The notes beneath the pieces were generated by a model that saw only the letters and a list, made by a program, of their open reading frames with translations, was not told the DNA's origin and ran no database searches. Below are positions 8,930 to 16,344 of a DNA stretch of 36,542 nt, in pieces (the stretch's first letter is position 1; each line of letters opens with the position of its first letter). The stretch is from assembly GCA_030148865.1 (NCBI GenBank), contig JASBSR010000034.1:1-36542 (forward strand). Direction: 5' to 3'. The DNA is from Gammaproteobacteria bacterium. Lineage in GTDB: Bacteria > Pseudomonadota > Gammaproteobacteria > SZUA-229. The position numbers and the translations under genes were made by a program.

Positions 8930-9442
8930 TTAAGCTTTGTCGGACATCATGTTTTTTAAAACCGCAAACGGACTTGATGCTATCTTGTCCACCTCACGGC
9001 GCTCATTCTGTTGCCGAAGATACTCGGAACATTGTTCTGCATGCGCGTTCACCTGTGGCAGAGAAAGCAACAGCTCATCCTCGATGATATCGAGTATCGA
9101 CTGCTCCTCACCTTGCACGACCAGTGGCTCCATATCCTTCGGCAGTAAATCCGCTGCGTCTTCATCGCGGATCAGGCCGAATAAAAACTCGCCCGCAACG
9201 TGCTGGATCATCGCCTGCATACAGCGCTGACAGAGCACATCCAGATCGGCACTGACAGACCCCTGAACACAGGCGATGCCAGCGCGTTCACCAAACCGGA
9301 GTATGATGTGTGCCTGGCCCTGATCGGAGTTGAGAACCGCTTTCAGACGTTCGAATCTGGCGATTGCCCAGTCAGTCTCAAAACTGCTGTTGCGCTCAGC
9401 CAGGCGGATAAAATTGGCCGTTTCGGACAGTTCGCGCTGCAT
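8930..9442 (-). CDS. yceD: YceD family protein (DUF177, 23S rRNA accumulation)
   Basis: YceD-family proteins are encoded just before rpmF and are linked to 23S rRNA accumulation. The 170-aa protein carries the conserved CQRC pair (Cys71, Cys74) in the position of the family's LECQRC motif, an acidic middle part (EDEAADLL, ILDIIEDELLLSLP) and the C-terminal NPFAVL-like SPFAVLKNM. The ATG gives a normal length; no strong Shine-Dalgarno sequence is seen. It is the first gene of the rpmF-plsX-fabH series and is divergent from maf. Confidence 0.9.
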   Translation of the reverse strand: MQRELSETANFIRLAERNSSFETDWAIARFERLKAVLNSDQGQAHIILRFGERAGIACVQGSVSADLDVLCQRCMQAMIQHVAGEFLFGLIRDEDAADLLPKDMEPLVVQGEEQSILDIIEDELLLSLPQVNAHAEQCSEYLRQQNERREVDKIASSPFAVLKNMMSDKA

Positions 9443-9613
9443 AATCAGCGGATTCTAATGCAAAACCGATTACGTGTATATATTCATAGAATTCAACAAG
9501 TTCCGCACTGGCCCTGAAAGCGACCGAAAACCGCCCATACCGCCACCGGGCTATTTAGTAAACTCATTGAAAGCTATAAGATTATCGCCTTTACCCCGAC
9601 AGGAATCTTTGCC
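9443..9613. promoter_or_regulatory. Divergent promoter region between yceD and maf
   Basis: These 171 bases separate two divergently read genes and must carry both promoters. AT-rich stretches occur at 9472-9500 and 9550-9590, but no pair of hexamers at 16-18 bp spacing stands out, so individual promoters are not assigned. The maf ribosome-binding site (AGGAA) lies near 9601. Confidence 0.4.
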
Positions 9614-10192
9614 ATGCAGCTGGTGCTCGCATCAACTTCAGCCTACCGAAAAGCGCTGCTCGAGCAGCTAAAACTGGATTTTACCTGCGCTCAGCCGGAG
9701 ACCGATGAAACTCCGCTGGCGAATGAAACGGTAGCTCAAATGGTCGTTCGGCTGGCCGAAGCCAAGGCCCGCGCTGTGGCTGCCAATTATCCAGATGCGC
9801 TCATCATCGGCTCGGATCAGAGCGCCGTGCTGAATGGTCAGATATTAACCAAACCGGGCACCCGGGAAAATGCCACCCGACAGCTGCAGCAGGCCTCTGG
9901 CCAGCGCGTTGTTTTTCAGACCGGTTTGTGCGTGCTCAATAGCCGCAGCGGTGTGGTACAGACCAGCTGCGTTCCCTTCACCGTGGTGTTTCGTGAACTC
10001 AGCGCTGGTATGATCGAGCAATATCTTATTAAGGAAGAACCCTATAATTGTGTGGGCAGTTTCAAATCAGAAGGTCTGGGGATAGCCCTGTTCGAGCGTT
10101 TTGAGGGAGACGATCCCAACGCCCTGATCGGCCTGCCACTGATTCAGTTAAATCGCTTTCTGGTCAACGAGGGCTTTGAAATCCTCGCCTGA
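9614..10192 (+). CDS. Maf-like nucleotide pyrophosphatase, YceF type
   Basis: This protein probably hydrolyses a modified nucleoside triphosphate; the E. coli YceF subgroup prefers 7-methyl-GTP. The 192-aa sequence has the Maf motifs in order: ASTSAYRKALL (residues 6-16), DET (31-33), IIGSDQ and ITKPGTRENA-like LTKPGTRENA, then CVGSFKSEGLGIALFERFEG and DPNALIGLPL. The SFKSEG and GSDQS versions fit YceF rather than the dTTP/UTP-type YhdE. An AGGAA lies 8-10 bases before the ATG. It stands alone and is divergent from yceD, as yceF is in E. coli. Confidence 0.93.
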   Translation: MQLVLASTSAYRKALLEQLKLDFTCAQPETDETPLANETVAQMVVRLAEAKARAVAANYPDALIIGSDQSAVLNGQILTKPGTRENATRQLQQASGQRVVFQTGLCVLNSRSGVVQTSCVPFTVVFRELSAGMIEQYLIKEEPYNCVGSFKSEGLGIALFERFEGDDPNALIGLPLIQLNRFLVNEGFEILA

Positions 10193-10222
10193 GTGGCCTT
10201 CCCTGCCGTCCGCCCAATAGCC

Positions 10223-10378
10223 TTACATCAGACCATTGGTTTCTGAGACTGGACATTCAATTTCCATTACATCATAAAGTTCTTCGTTATCCAGGCCATA
10301 GCCCTCTGCACGAGCTGAATCTTCGAACAAACGGCGTTTTTCCTGCATAATTCGTTCAATATCGACTTCGGTTAGCAT
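10223..10378 (-). CDS. Small acidic protein of unknown function (51 aa)
   Basis: An intact 51-codon frame starts at the ATG at 10378 with an excellent AGGAG site seven bases upstream, and ends at a TAA at 10223. The product is acidic and probably helical: its first 20 residues (MLTEVDIERIMQEKRRLFED) alternate charged and hydrophobic positions, and it ends in ECPVSETNGLM with one Cys. No signal peptide or membrane segment is seen. I do not recognise the family. It is the last gene after the protease gene, 110 bases downstream. Its ribosome-binding site lies inside a perfect inverted repeat, which speaks for a controlled gene rather than a chance frame. Confidence 0.65.
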   Translation of the reverse strand: MLTEVDIERIMQEKRRLFEDSARAEGYGLDNEELYDVMEIECPVSETNGLM

Positions 10379-10384
10379 GATAAT

Positions 10385-10409
10385 CTCCTGTTTAGTGTAC
10401 TTACAGGAG
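10385..10409 (-). promoter_or_regulatory. Inverted repeat that can mask the ribosome-binding site of the 51-aa gene
   Basis: On the minus strand CTCCTGT (10409-10403) and ACAGGAG (10391-10385) are perfectly complementary over 7 bp with an 11-base loop. The second arm contains the AGGAG ribosome-binding site of the gene starting at 10378. A transcript could fold so that initiation is blocked until something opens the stem. Confidence 0.5.
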
Positions 10410-10488
10410 CCGTTATAGGCTGGAAATATGACAAAGATATTGCCATACCATGAAGGCTTAATGAAATTCGCGAGCCGCGTTTTATCGC

Positions 10489-11160
10489 TTACTTGCGTTG
10501 CTTGAGCACCAGCGCATTACCGGCTTTTTCTACTTTAAGCTTACCAAGGAACGACATACCCAGCAGAATCGGCCCTGGATGACGACCATCAATGACCATG
10601 GCATCAACATGGGTTTGTTTGATATTACCCAGAGTGACAGATTTTAGTTTGATGCGATATGCCTTTTCAAAGCCTGAAGCGGTACTCACACTCGTAGGTT
10701 CACCATCCAGTCGGTAGCGAATACCCAGCTGCTTTGCCTGCGATCTATTCATCGTCACCAGAGTTGCGCCAGTATCAATTAGAAACCGTACCGTTTGTGA
10801 ATTAATCGTACCCACGGCCTGAAACATGCCCTGCTCACCGGCGAAAAACTGTTCTTCATAATTCCCAGGTTTTACATAATCCAGACCAATGCTGCCACCC
10901 ATTGTATAGTCGTGCGTTACACCATCAATTTTTAAAGACACATGATCATCATCCATAGCGACCAGAGTCACACCTTCGGGACTGGTTTCACCAATCGACA
11001 ACACTCGACGGGTACCATCAATATTCATCACCGCTTTATTTGAAAACATACCCTGGAGTTGAATATTTTCAACCGCCAGCGCTGTATTCGCGCATAACAA
11101 TAGTGCGCAAAGCATGAACCGTCCAGATATCAAACCCAGCGATGAGTATTGCATAGTCAT
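10489..11160 (-). CDS. Secreted retropepsin-like aspartic protease (clan AA)
   Basis: The 223-aa protein starts with an apparent signal peptide (RFMLCALLLCANTALA, then VENIQ). Its C-terminal half is a single-lobed aspartic protease domain: FLIDTGATLVTMN holds the catalytic Asp-Thr-Gly, followed by the flap region and ILLGMSFLGKLKVE, the second hydrophobic-Gly block of the family. Such single domains act as dimers. It resembles bacterial periplasmic TIGR02281-type proteins whose substrates are unknown. The frame extends upstream to a GTG inside pgpA. I prefer the ATG at 11160 because it places the hydrophobic segment near the N-terminus; ATG 11154 is equally possible. It follows pgpA by 35 bases. 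Confidence 0.82.
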   Translation of the reverse strand: MTMQYSSLGLISGRFMLCALLLCANTALAVENIQLQGMFSNKAVMNIDGTRRVLSIGETSPEGVTLVAMDDDHVSLKIDGVTHDYTMGGSIGLDYVKPGNYEEQFFAGEQGMFQAVGTINSQTVRFLIDTGATLVTMNRSQAKQLGIRYRLDGEPTSVSTASGFEKAYRIKLKSVTLGNIKQTHVDAMVIDGRHPGPILLGMSFLGKLKVEKAGNALVLKQRK

Positions 11161-11195
11161 TGATAATAGCGCGCAATTGCCCGCGTGCAAAGGCG

Positions 11196-11690
11196 TTAAA
11201 ACGTCGGCCACAATAAATATAACTGCAGCACTACTGCGCTCGCGATACCGGCGAGTACATCATCGAACATAATACCAAAGCCGCCGTGAACATTTTTATC
11301 GAACCAGCTGATCGGCCACGGTTTAACGGCATCGAAAAACCGGAAGAGCAGGAATCCCGCCAGCAGCATCGGCCAGCTAAACGGTATGGCTATCATGGTA
11401 ATCAGAAAGCCGACAATTTCGTCGAACACGATTGCTGGATGATCGTGCACACCGAGTTTGCGCGCGGCGACTGCACACAACCAGACACCCACGATAAACA
11501 AAACCGTGGTCAGCACAAGATACTGCGTGATAGTCTGCGTCGACATCAGAAAGTATACAGGCACGGCTACCAGGGTGCCGACCGTACCCGGGGCTTTTGG
11601 CGCCAGACCACTGCCAAATCCCAGTGCTATCAGAATCAGAGGGTCTTTCAGGCGCTGCGGTGAAATTTTCGCGAACATAACAGGATCCAT
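11196..11690 (-). CDS. pgpA: Phosphatidylglycerophosphatase A
   Basis: PgpA removes phosphate from phosphatidylglycerophosphate in the inner membrane, giving phosphatidylglycerol. The 164-aa protein has the family motifs GLAPKAPGTVGTL, IVFDEIVGF, FRFFDAVKPWPI and GFGIMFDDVLAG, with several hydrophobic segments between them. The ATG begins 3 bases after the thiL stop, so the genes are coupled. The thiL-pgpA order is conserved in gammaproteobacteria. Confidence 0.96.
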   Translation of the reverse strand: MDPVMFAKISPQRLKDPLILIALGFGSGLAPKAPGTVGTLVAVPVYFLMSTQTITQYLVLTTVLFIVGVWLCAVAARKLGVHDHPAIVFDEIVGFLITMIAIPFSWPMLLAGFLLFRFFDAVKPWPISWFDKNVHGGFGIMFDDVLAGIASAVVLQLYLLWPTF

Positions 11691-11693
11691 TAA

Positions 11694-12671
11694 TCAAAAA
11701 TGCTGGTAACCGCGATTTAAAAAACTCACTGCCGCTCCCTGCTGATCAAGACAAACGATTTCGTCACTCTCTGTTATCTCACCAATGCGAGTCAGCCTGA
11801 GATTTAGGTGTTCTGCGATTTTCTCAACCGGCTCTGCATTTTCCGGCTTGAGCGTAAAACACAACTCATAGTCATCGCCACCGGTCAGCACGGATTGCAA
11901 ATCGGGGTTTTCAGCATTATTGGCATACACGTTCAGTAAAGCAGGCGAAAGCGGTAAACCACTCAACTCTAATTCTGCACCGCAATGACTGGCACGGACA
12001 ATGTGTCCGAGATCCGCTAACAGACCATCTGAAACATCGATGGCGCAGCCAGTATATTGAGCCAGTGCCAGGGCAAATTCGACACGCGCACTGGGGCGAT
12101 TCAATCGTGACAGCAAAAACTCGGTATCATGCTGCGCCTCACCGGCTAATAAATTCGTCTGCAGCAGGCGCAAAGCCAGCGCGGCATCACCCAGGGTGCC
12201 CGTGACATAAATATGATCCCCCACTTCGGCGGTATCACGCCGCAATACTCTGTCGTGAGCAACATAGCCCATCGCCTGCACTGTGATACTAAGCGCACCG
12301 CGAGTGGTATCACCACCCACAAGAGCCAGCCCATAGCTTTGTGCCGTTTCGTGAAATGTGTTCGAAAATGCCTGTAGCCAGGATTCGTCAATTGCTGGCA
12401 ATGTTAGCGCAAGCGTCAACCACGCGGGTTCGGCAGCCATGGCAGCCAGATCACTAAGGTTCACGGCAATGGCTTTATATGCAATATCAGCAGCAGATGT
12501 GTTCTCGGGAAAATGCACACCGGCAATCAGGGTATCGACTGTGATGGCGAGCTGCCTGCCGCCGAAAGGTGACAACAGCGCACAGTCATCACCAGTCGCG
12601 AGCACAATATCTTCGCGTGCTGGCGCTACAGTGAAGTAACGTTGAATTATATCAAATTCACTGGCGCTCAT
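11694..12671 (-). CDS. thiL: Thiamine-monophosphate kinase
   Basis: ThiL phosphorylates thiamine monophosphate to the active diphosphate. The 325-aa product starts with the usual EFDIIQRYF, then TGDDCALL and TVDTLIAGVHF (nucleotide and metal-binding Asp residues), VNLSDLAAMAAEP, VGGDTTRG and the later CAIDVSDGLLADLGHI. It ends with GGDDYELCFT and LTRIGEIT, all typical. nusB lies 15 bases upstream and pgpA 3 bases downstream. Confidence 0.96.
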   Translation of the reverse strand: MSASEFDIIQRYFTVAPAREDIVLATGDDCALLSPFGGRQLAITVDTLIAGVHFPENTSAADIAYKAIAVNLSDLAAMAAEPAWLTLALTLPAIDESWLQAFSNTFHETAQSYGLALVGGDTTRGALSITVQAMGYVAHDRVLRRDTAEVGDHIYVTGTLGDAALALRLLQTNLLAGEAQHDTEFLLSRLNRPSARVEFALALAQYTGCAIDVSDGLLADLGHIVRASHCGAELELSGLPLSPALLNVYANNAENPDLQSVLTGGDDYELCFTLKPENAEPVEKIAEHLNLRLTRIGEITESDEIVCLDQQGAAVSFLNRGYQHF

Positions 12672-12686
12672 GATTCGCCTGAAAAA

Positions 12687-13142
12687 CTAGCGACCCGCCT
12701 GCGCTGTCACTTCAGTGCTGCGCGCATGGTGCGCAACTTTATCGAGCACACCATTGATAAAAGCGTGACTGTTGTCGGCGCAAAACTTCTTTGCCAGCAT
12801 CACAGCTTCATTGATAATAACGCGATAAGGCACGTCCAGTCTGCGCATGAACTCATAACCGGCAAGGCGAATAATCGCGCGTTCGACGGGATCGACTGAT
12901 TCAGCGGTACGATCCATGTGCTGTTCCAGCAGCAGGTCGATCTCAGCAACCGAGCTCACCACGCCTTTTAATAATTCCTGAAAATACTCAGCATCAATGT
13001 TTTGCATATCATTATCTTCCTGATACTGCTGTGCGATTTCGTTTACCTCATTCCCTGTCATCTGCCATTGATAAATCGCCTGCATAGCGAGGCGTCTTGC
13101 CCTACCACGCGCTTTGGCAAGACCGGGTGCGATATTTGACAT
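12687..13142 (-). CDS. nusB: Transcription antitermination factor NusB
   Basis: NusB pairs with NusE on boxA RNA to support rRNA antitermination. The 151-aa helical protein has the standard ARRLAMQAIYQWQMTG start, SVDPVERAIIRLAGYEF and the C-terminal VIINEAVMLAKKFCADNSH with FINGVLDKVA. It is a little longer than the E. coli protein (139 aa) because of tails at both ends. It lies between ribH and thiL, the conserved position. The ATG has no strong ribosome-binding site. Confidence 0.96.
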   Translation of the reverse strand: MSNIAPGLAKARGRARRLAMQAIYQWQMTGNEVNEIAQQYQEDNDMQNIDAEYFQELLKGVVSSVAEIDLLLEQHMDRTAESVDPVERAIIRLAGYEFMRRLDVPYRVIINEAVMLAKKFCADNSHAFINGVLDKVAHHARSTEVTAQAGR

Positions 13143-13165
13143 GCGAATAACTCAATTAGTATATA

Positions 13166-13639
13166 TCAGGATATCTGACCGAACAGACTGACCATTTCCA
13201 GTGCAACCGCTGCCGCCTCTGCGCCTTTATTGCCAGCCTTGGTACCAGCACGTTCGATCGCCTGTTCTATGCTGTCAGTGGTAAGTATGCCATTGATCAC
13301 TGGCAGACCATGATCAAGTGCTACTGCTGATAATCCTTTGGCAGATTCATTGGCAACGATATCAAAATGGGGTGTTGCACCGCGTATCACTGCGCCGAGG
13401 ACAATAATGGCATCATAGTCATCGTTCTGCGCAAGTTTTTGTGCAATCACTGGCAACTCAAACGCACCGGGCACTTTTACTACGGTGACATCTGATTCAG
13501 CGACACCATGGCGCCGCAGAGTATCAATCGCGCCTGCCAGCAAGGCTTCGACAATAAAACCGTTGAATCTGGCGCAAGCGATTGCGAAACGACCTTTGCT
13601 ATATTGCAAACTGCCTTCGATGGTTTTGATAGTGCTCAT
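13166..13639 (-). CDS. ribH: 6,7-Dimethyl-8-ribityllumazine synthase
   Basis: RibH joins 5-amino-6-ribitylaminouracil and dihydroxybutanone phosphate in the next-to-last step of riboflavin synthesis and forms icosahedral shells in many bacteria. The 157-aa protein shows [54 protein letters not shown] (with the catalytic His) and [17 protein letters not shown]. An AGAAGAG site precedes the ATG. About 250 bases with several hairpins separate it from ribBA upstream, unlike the tight spacing elsewhere in the series. Confidence 0.97.
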   Translation of the reverse strand: MSTIKTIEGSLQYSKGRFAIACARFNGFIVEALLAGAIDTLRRHGVAESDVTVVKVPGAFELPVIAQKLAQNDDYDAIIVLGAVIRGATPHFDIVANESAKGLSAVALDHGLPVINGILTTDSIEQAIERAGTKAGNKGAEAAAVALEMVSLFGQIS

Positions 13640-13743
13640 AATGTTCGCTCTTCTTAAATGTATAAAAGTTCTGAATCATTCCATCCGGGAATTCTCAGGG
13701 CACGACAAAAACACCAGCAGCGTTTTTGAACAGCTTTAGCCCA

Positions 13744-13883
13744 GCCCACTGGGCGGAGGCATGGGTAGCCCGAGCAGAACCCTAAAATATAATTTTTAGG
13801 GTTCTGCATTTTCACTGACTTAAGTCACTGAAAATGGTGGCACATTAATGCACCACGCGGAATCTCTGATTTACTGGAGATTC
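13744..13883. repeat. Cluster of stem-loops between ribBA and ribH
   Basis: Five structures follow one another. GCCC/GGGC lies at 13744-13754. A perfect 14-bp stem with a 6-base loop is at 13774-13807 (arms GCAGAACCCTAAAA and its complement). A 12-13-bp stem with one C-C mismatch and a TTAA loop is at 13807-13836. An imperfect palindrome with arms GTGG and CCAC is at 13837-13856, and a perfect 7-bp stem (GAATCTC/GAGATTC) is at 13860-13883. None carries a T-tract in the direction of the operon. They may process or partly end the transcript, or be an inserted palindromic element. Confidence 0.75.
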
Positions 13884-13892
13884 ATTATATAT

Positions 13893-15053
13893 TCAATTGT
13901 TCAATAATGATTTGTTATTGTTGTCTTTATCGCTATCTTTGTCGCTCTCCCGCGACACGTATTCGACAACTTCCAGACCAAAACCTGCCAGCCCGTGATA
14001 CACTTTTGGCGCGGTCATCAGGCGCATTTTCTTAACCCCAATATCCATCAAAATCTGTGCGCCGACGCCGTCTGTGCGCCAGCCAGATGGCTGCGCTGCT
14101 TCATCGCTGCCGAGTGCATCATTGGCTGCAGGCCGGCGCGACATCCATTGCAGTATAGCTTTTTCTTCATTTGCCTGTCTGAGTATAACCACCACACCCT
14201 GCTCAGCCTGAGCCACCTGTGAAATAGCATTATTCAGCGGCCAGCCGCTGGTATGCGCCGAATGTAGTACGTCAGTCAGGATATCGGCCATATGCACGCG
14301 CACGGTAACCACATCCTGATCATTAATATCACCTTTAACCAGCGCAAAGTGCATGGTGCTATCGAGTACACTTTGAAACGCGATCAAACGAAACTTGCCG
14401 TATTCTGTGGGAAAGTCACATTCGGTAATTCGCTCGACGGTTTTCTCATTTTTTAGCCGATAGCTAATCAGGTCTTCGATCGTTCCGATTTTAAGCTTAT
14501 GATCAGCTGCAAATTTTTCCAGATCGGGACGCCGAGCCATGCTGCCGTCTTCATTCAAAATTTCAACAATCACCGAGCTCGGGTCGAGACCGGCAAGACG
14601 CGCCAGATCACAACCTGCTTCGGTATGACCGGCGCGACTCAGGACACCCCCGGGCTGCGCCATCAGCGGGAAAATATGGCCCGGCTGCACGATATCGTCC
14701 GGGCCCGCATCCGGTTTGACCGCTGCCTGAACTGTAATCGCGCGATCTGCAGCAGAAATACCGGTGGTGACTCCTTGCGCAGCTTCGATAGAAACCGTGA
14801 AGTTGGTTGACTCCATGGCATCATTGCCACCAACCATCAACGGCAAACGCAACTGCTTACAGCGCTCGCGGGTTAGCGTGAGACAAATCAAACCACGACC
14901 GTAGCGCGCCATAAAATTAATATCGTCGGGTGTGACCGCACTCGCCGCCATTAATAAATCGCCCTCATTTTCGCGATCTTCATCGTCCATGATAATAACC
15001 ATTTTGCCATTACGCAGGTCTTCGATGATTTCTTCTGTTGTATTCAGTTTCAT
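13893..15053 (-). CDS. ribBA: Dihydroxybutanone-phosphate synthase with degenerate GTP cyclohydrolase II-like domain (RibBX type)
   Basis: The N-terminal domain (about residues 1-200) is a full Rib[20 protein letters not shown] supplies the acidic metal ligands, then [12 protein letters not shown] and [20 protein letters not shown] with [13 protein letters not shown]. It makes dihydroxybutanone phosphate from ribulose 5-phosphate. The C-terminal part has the GTP cyclohydrolase II framework but lacks the Cys-rich zinc site: where active enzymes have a Cys-x10-Cys-x-Cys array, this has [22 protein letters not shown] cyclohydrolase II activity is therefore unlikely. Such proteins have been called RibBX. 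The last 18 residues are a low-complexity Asp/Lys/Asn tail. A true ribA must lie elsewhere. Spacing to ribE is 11 bases. Confidence 0.93.
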   Translation of the reverse strand: MKLNTTEEIIEDLRNGKMVIIMDDEDRENEGDLLMAASAVTPDDINFMARYGRGLICLTLTRERCKQLRLPLMVGGNDAMESTNFTVSIEAAQGVTTGISAADRAITVQAAVKPDAGPDDIVQPGHIFPLMAQPGGVLSRAGHTEAGCDLARLAGLDPSSVIVEILNEDGSMARRPDLEKFAADHKLKIGTIEDLISYRLKNEKTVERITECDFPTEYGKFRLIAFQSVLDSTMHFALVKGDINDQDVVTVRVHMADILTDVLHSAHTSGWPLNNAISQVAQAEQGVVVILRQANEEKAILQWMSRRPAANDALGSDEAAQPSGWRTDGVGAQILMDIGVKKMRLMTAPKVYHGLAGFGLEVVEYVSRESDKDSDKDNNNKSLLNN

Positions 15054-15064
15054 ATGTAATTTGT

Positions 15065-15730
15065 CTATGAGGCGTTTTTAGAAACAAAACCGGCCTTTGC
15101 CAGCATCGCCATGTCTATGTTGCTGCGCTCATCGTCTGGAAGATGTAGCAGCAAGCGTTCGAGGTAACGTGCGATTAAATCAACTTCGAGATTAACCTGC
15201 GCGCCAGCTTGATAATGTTTTATCACCGTGCACGCCTGGGTATGCGGTACGATGTTAAGCTCAAAGTTCTGACCGTTAACAGTATTGACTGTCAGACTAA
15301 CGCCATCAACACAAATCGAGCCTTTAGCAGCAATGTACCTGAGCAGATTTTGTGGCGTTTCGATCACCAGCCTGATTGAACGTGCGTCTTCAAACTTGTC
15401 GACAACAGTACCCAGGGCATCAACATGACCACTCACCAGATGCCCCCCCAGTCGCGTGGTCGGCAGCAGCGCTTTTTCAAGATTCACTTCGCTATTGGTA
15501 GTTAATGATTTCAAACTGGTGTGTGCAATCGTTTCATTAGATACATCTGCGACAAAGCTCGATTGTGCGCGCTCAATCACTGTCAGGCATACGCCATTGA
15601 CGGCGATACTATCCCCGATATGCACATCCGACATATCAAGCGCTGCAGTATCAATCTCCAGGCGCATATCACCGCCTGTTGCCTGCATGCGTTTTATTTT
15701 CCCGAGCGCTGCGATAATTCCCGTAAACAT
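15065..15730 (-). CDS. ribE: Riboflavin synthase, alpha subunit
   Basis: This enzyme dismutates two molecules of 6,7-dimethyl-8-ribityllumazine to riboflavin. The 221-aa protein is an internal duplication: the first half starts MFTGIIAALG and has DSIAVNGVCLTV; the second half has KGSICVDGVSLTVN. GGHLVSGHVDALG is the junction typical of the family. The ATG follows an AGAAGAA site and lies nine bases after the HslV-like gene. The E. coli name is ribC; ribE is the commoner name elsewhere. Confidence 0.95.
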   Translation of the reverse strand: MFTGIIAALGKIKRMQATGGDMRLEIDTAALDMSDVHIGDSIAVNGVCLTVIERAQSSFVADVSNETIAHTSLKSLTTNSEVNLEKALLPTTRLGGHLVSGHVDALGTVVDKFEDARSIRLVIETPQNLLRYIAAKGSICVDGVSLTVNTVNGQNFELNIVPHTQACTVIKHYQAGAQVNLEVDLIARYLERLLLHLPDDERSNIDMAMLAKAGFVSKNAS

Positions 15731-15739
15731 TGCGTTCTT

Positions 15740-16330
15740 CTAACCTGTTGCTGCTTTAAGCTTAACCAGGTCAACTGTGTAGGACGTTAGCGGCATTGCA
15801 GTCGCGTTATTAAACTCAGCTCCGGCACGCACTCCCGCTTCAGCAATCTGCTCAGCTGTATCGTATTTATCATACACCGCAAACATTGCTCCCAAAGCGT
15901 ACTCAGAACCCGACCCAATCGCCCAGAATTTTTTATACTCACAAACCTCGCGCAGAGAGTGCACACCAAAAATTCCGTGGGGCGAGGCAATCAGCGCATC
16001 AATCTGAGTTGATTCGTATGGATCATCGTCTTCATCTTTGGCATTAAGAAAATATTTTTCTTTTAGCATGGGATGTAACTGACGAAATGATTCGAATATA
16101 TTCATCCGCGTCGAAAAATCCATTTTAATGTCCGGTTGCTGAACAATGCTTTGCATCACCAGATGATGCGCAGCACTACCAACAATGCCCAGACGGGCAC
16201 TGCCGCACTCCAGAATTTTGTCAAAATCTGCGTCATACGCTGAACCCATTTGTAAATCACCAAAACTGGTGAGACTATCGGCAGTGATACATACCTGACT
16301 CGCCTTCTTGACTACCACGATTGTCGACAT
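15740..16330 (-). CDS. HslV-like Ntn-hydrolase family protein, function unknown
   Basis: The 196-aa product looks like a proteasome-fold protein. After the initiator Met it reads STIVVVKKASQVCITADSLT, which lines up with the mature N-terminus of HslV (TTIVSVRR..., with Asp17 conserved). Removal of Met would expose Ser1 where HslV has its nucleophile Thr1, with Thr2 behind it; Lys37 in DFDKI may match Lys33. Later blocks include RLGIVGSAAHH, DALIASPHGIFGV and FWAIGSGSEYALGAMFA, which recalls the HslV G-S-G strand. No HslU-like ATPase is nearby. It lies between ribD and ribE at 9-14-base spacing, so it is co-transcribed with riboflavin genes. Activity and substrate are unknown; a catalytically dead structural role is possible. 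Confidence 0.75.
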   Translation of the reverse strand: MSTIVVVKKASQVCITADSLTSFGDLQMGSAYDADFDKILECGSARLGIVGSAAHHLVMQSIVQQPDIKMDFSTRMNIFESFRQLHPMLKEKYFLNAKDEDDDPYESTQIDALIASPHGIFGVHSLREVCEYKKFWAIGSGSEYALGAMFAVYDKYDTAEQIAEAGVRAGAEFNNATAMPLTSYTVDLVKLKAATG

Positions 16331-16344
16331 TACTTTCTCTCTCG

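Noticed and set aside
13680-13810. FMN riboswitch upstream of ribH
   Set aside because: TTCTCAGGGC occurs at 13692-13701, but on the plus strand, away from ribH and ribBA, and the other conserved RFN segments do not follow. The hairpins here do not form the RFN junction.
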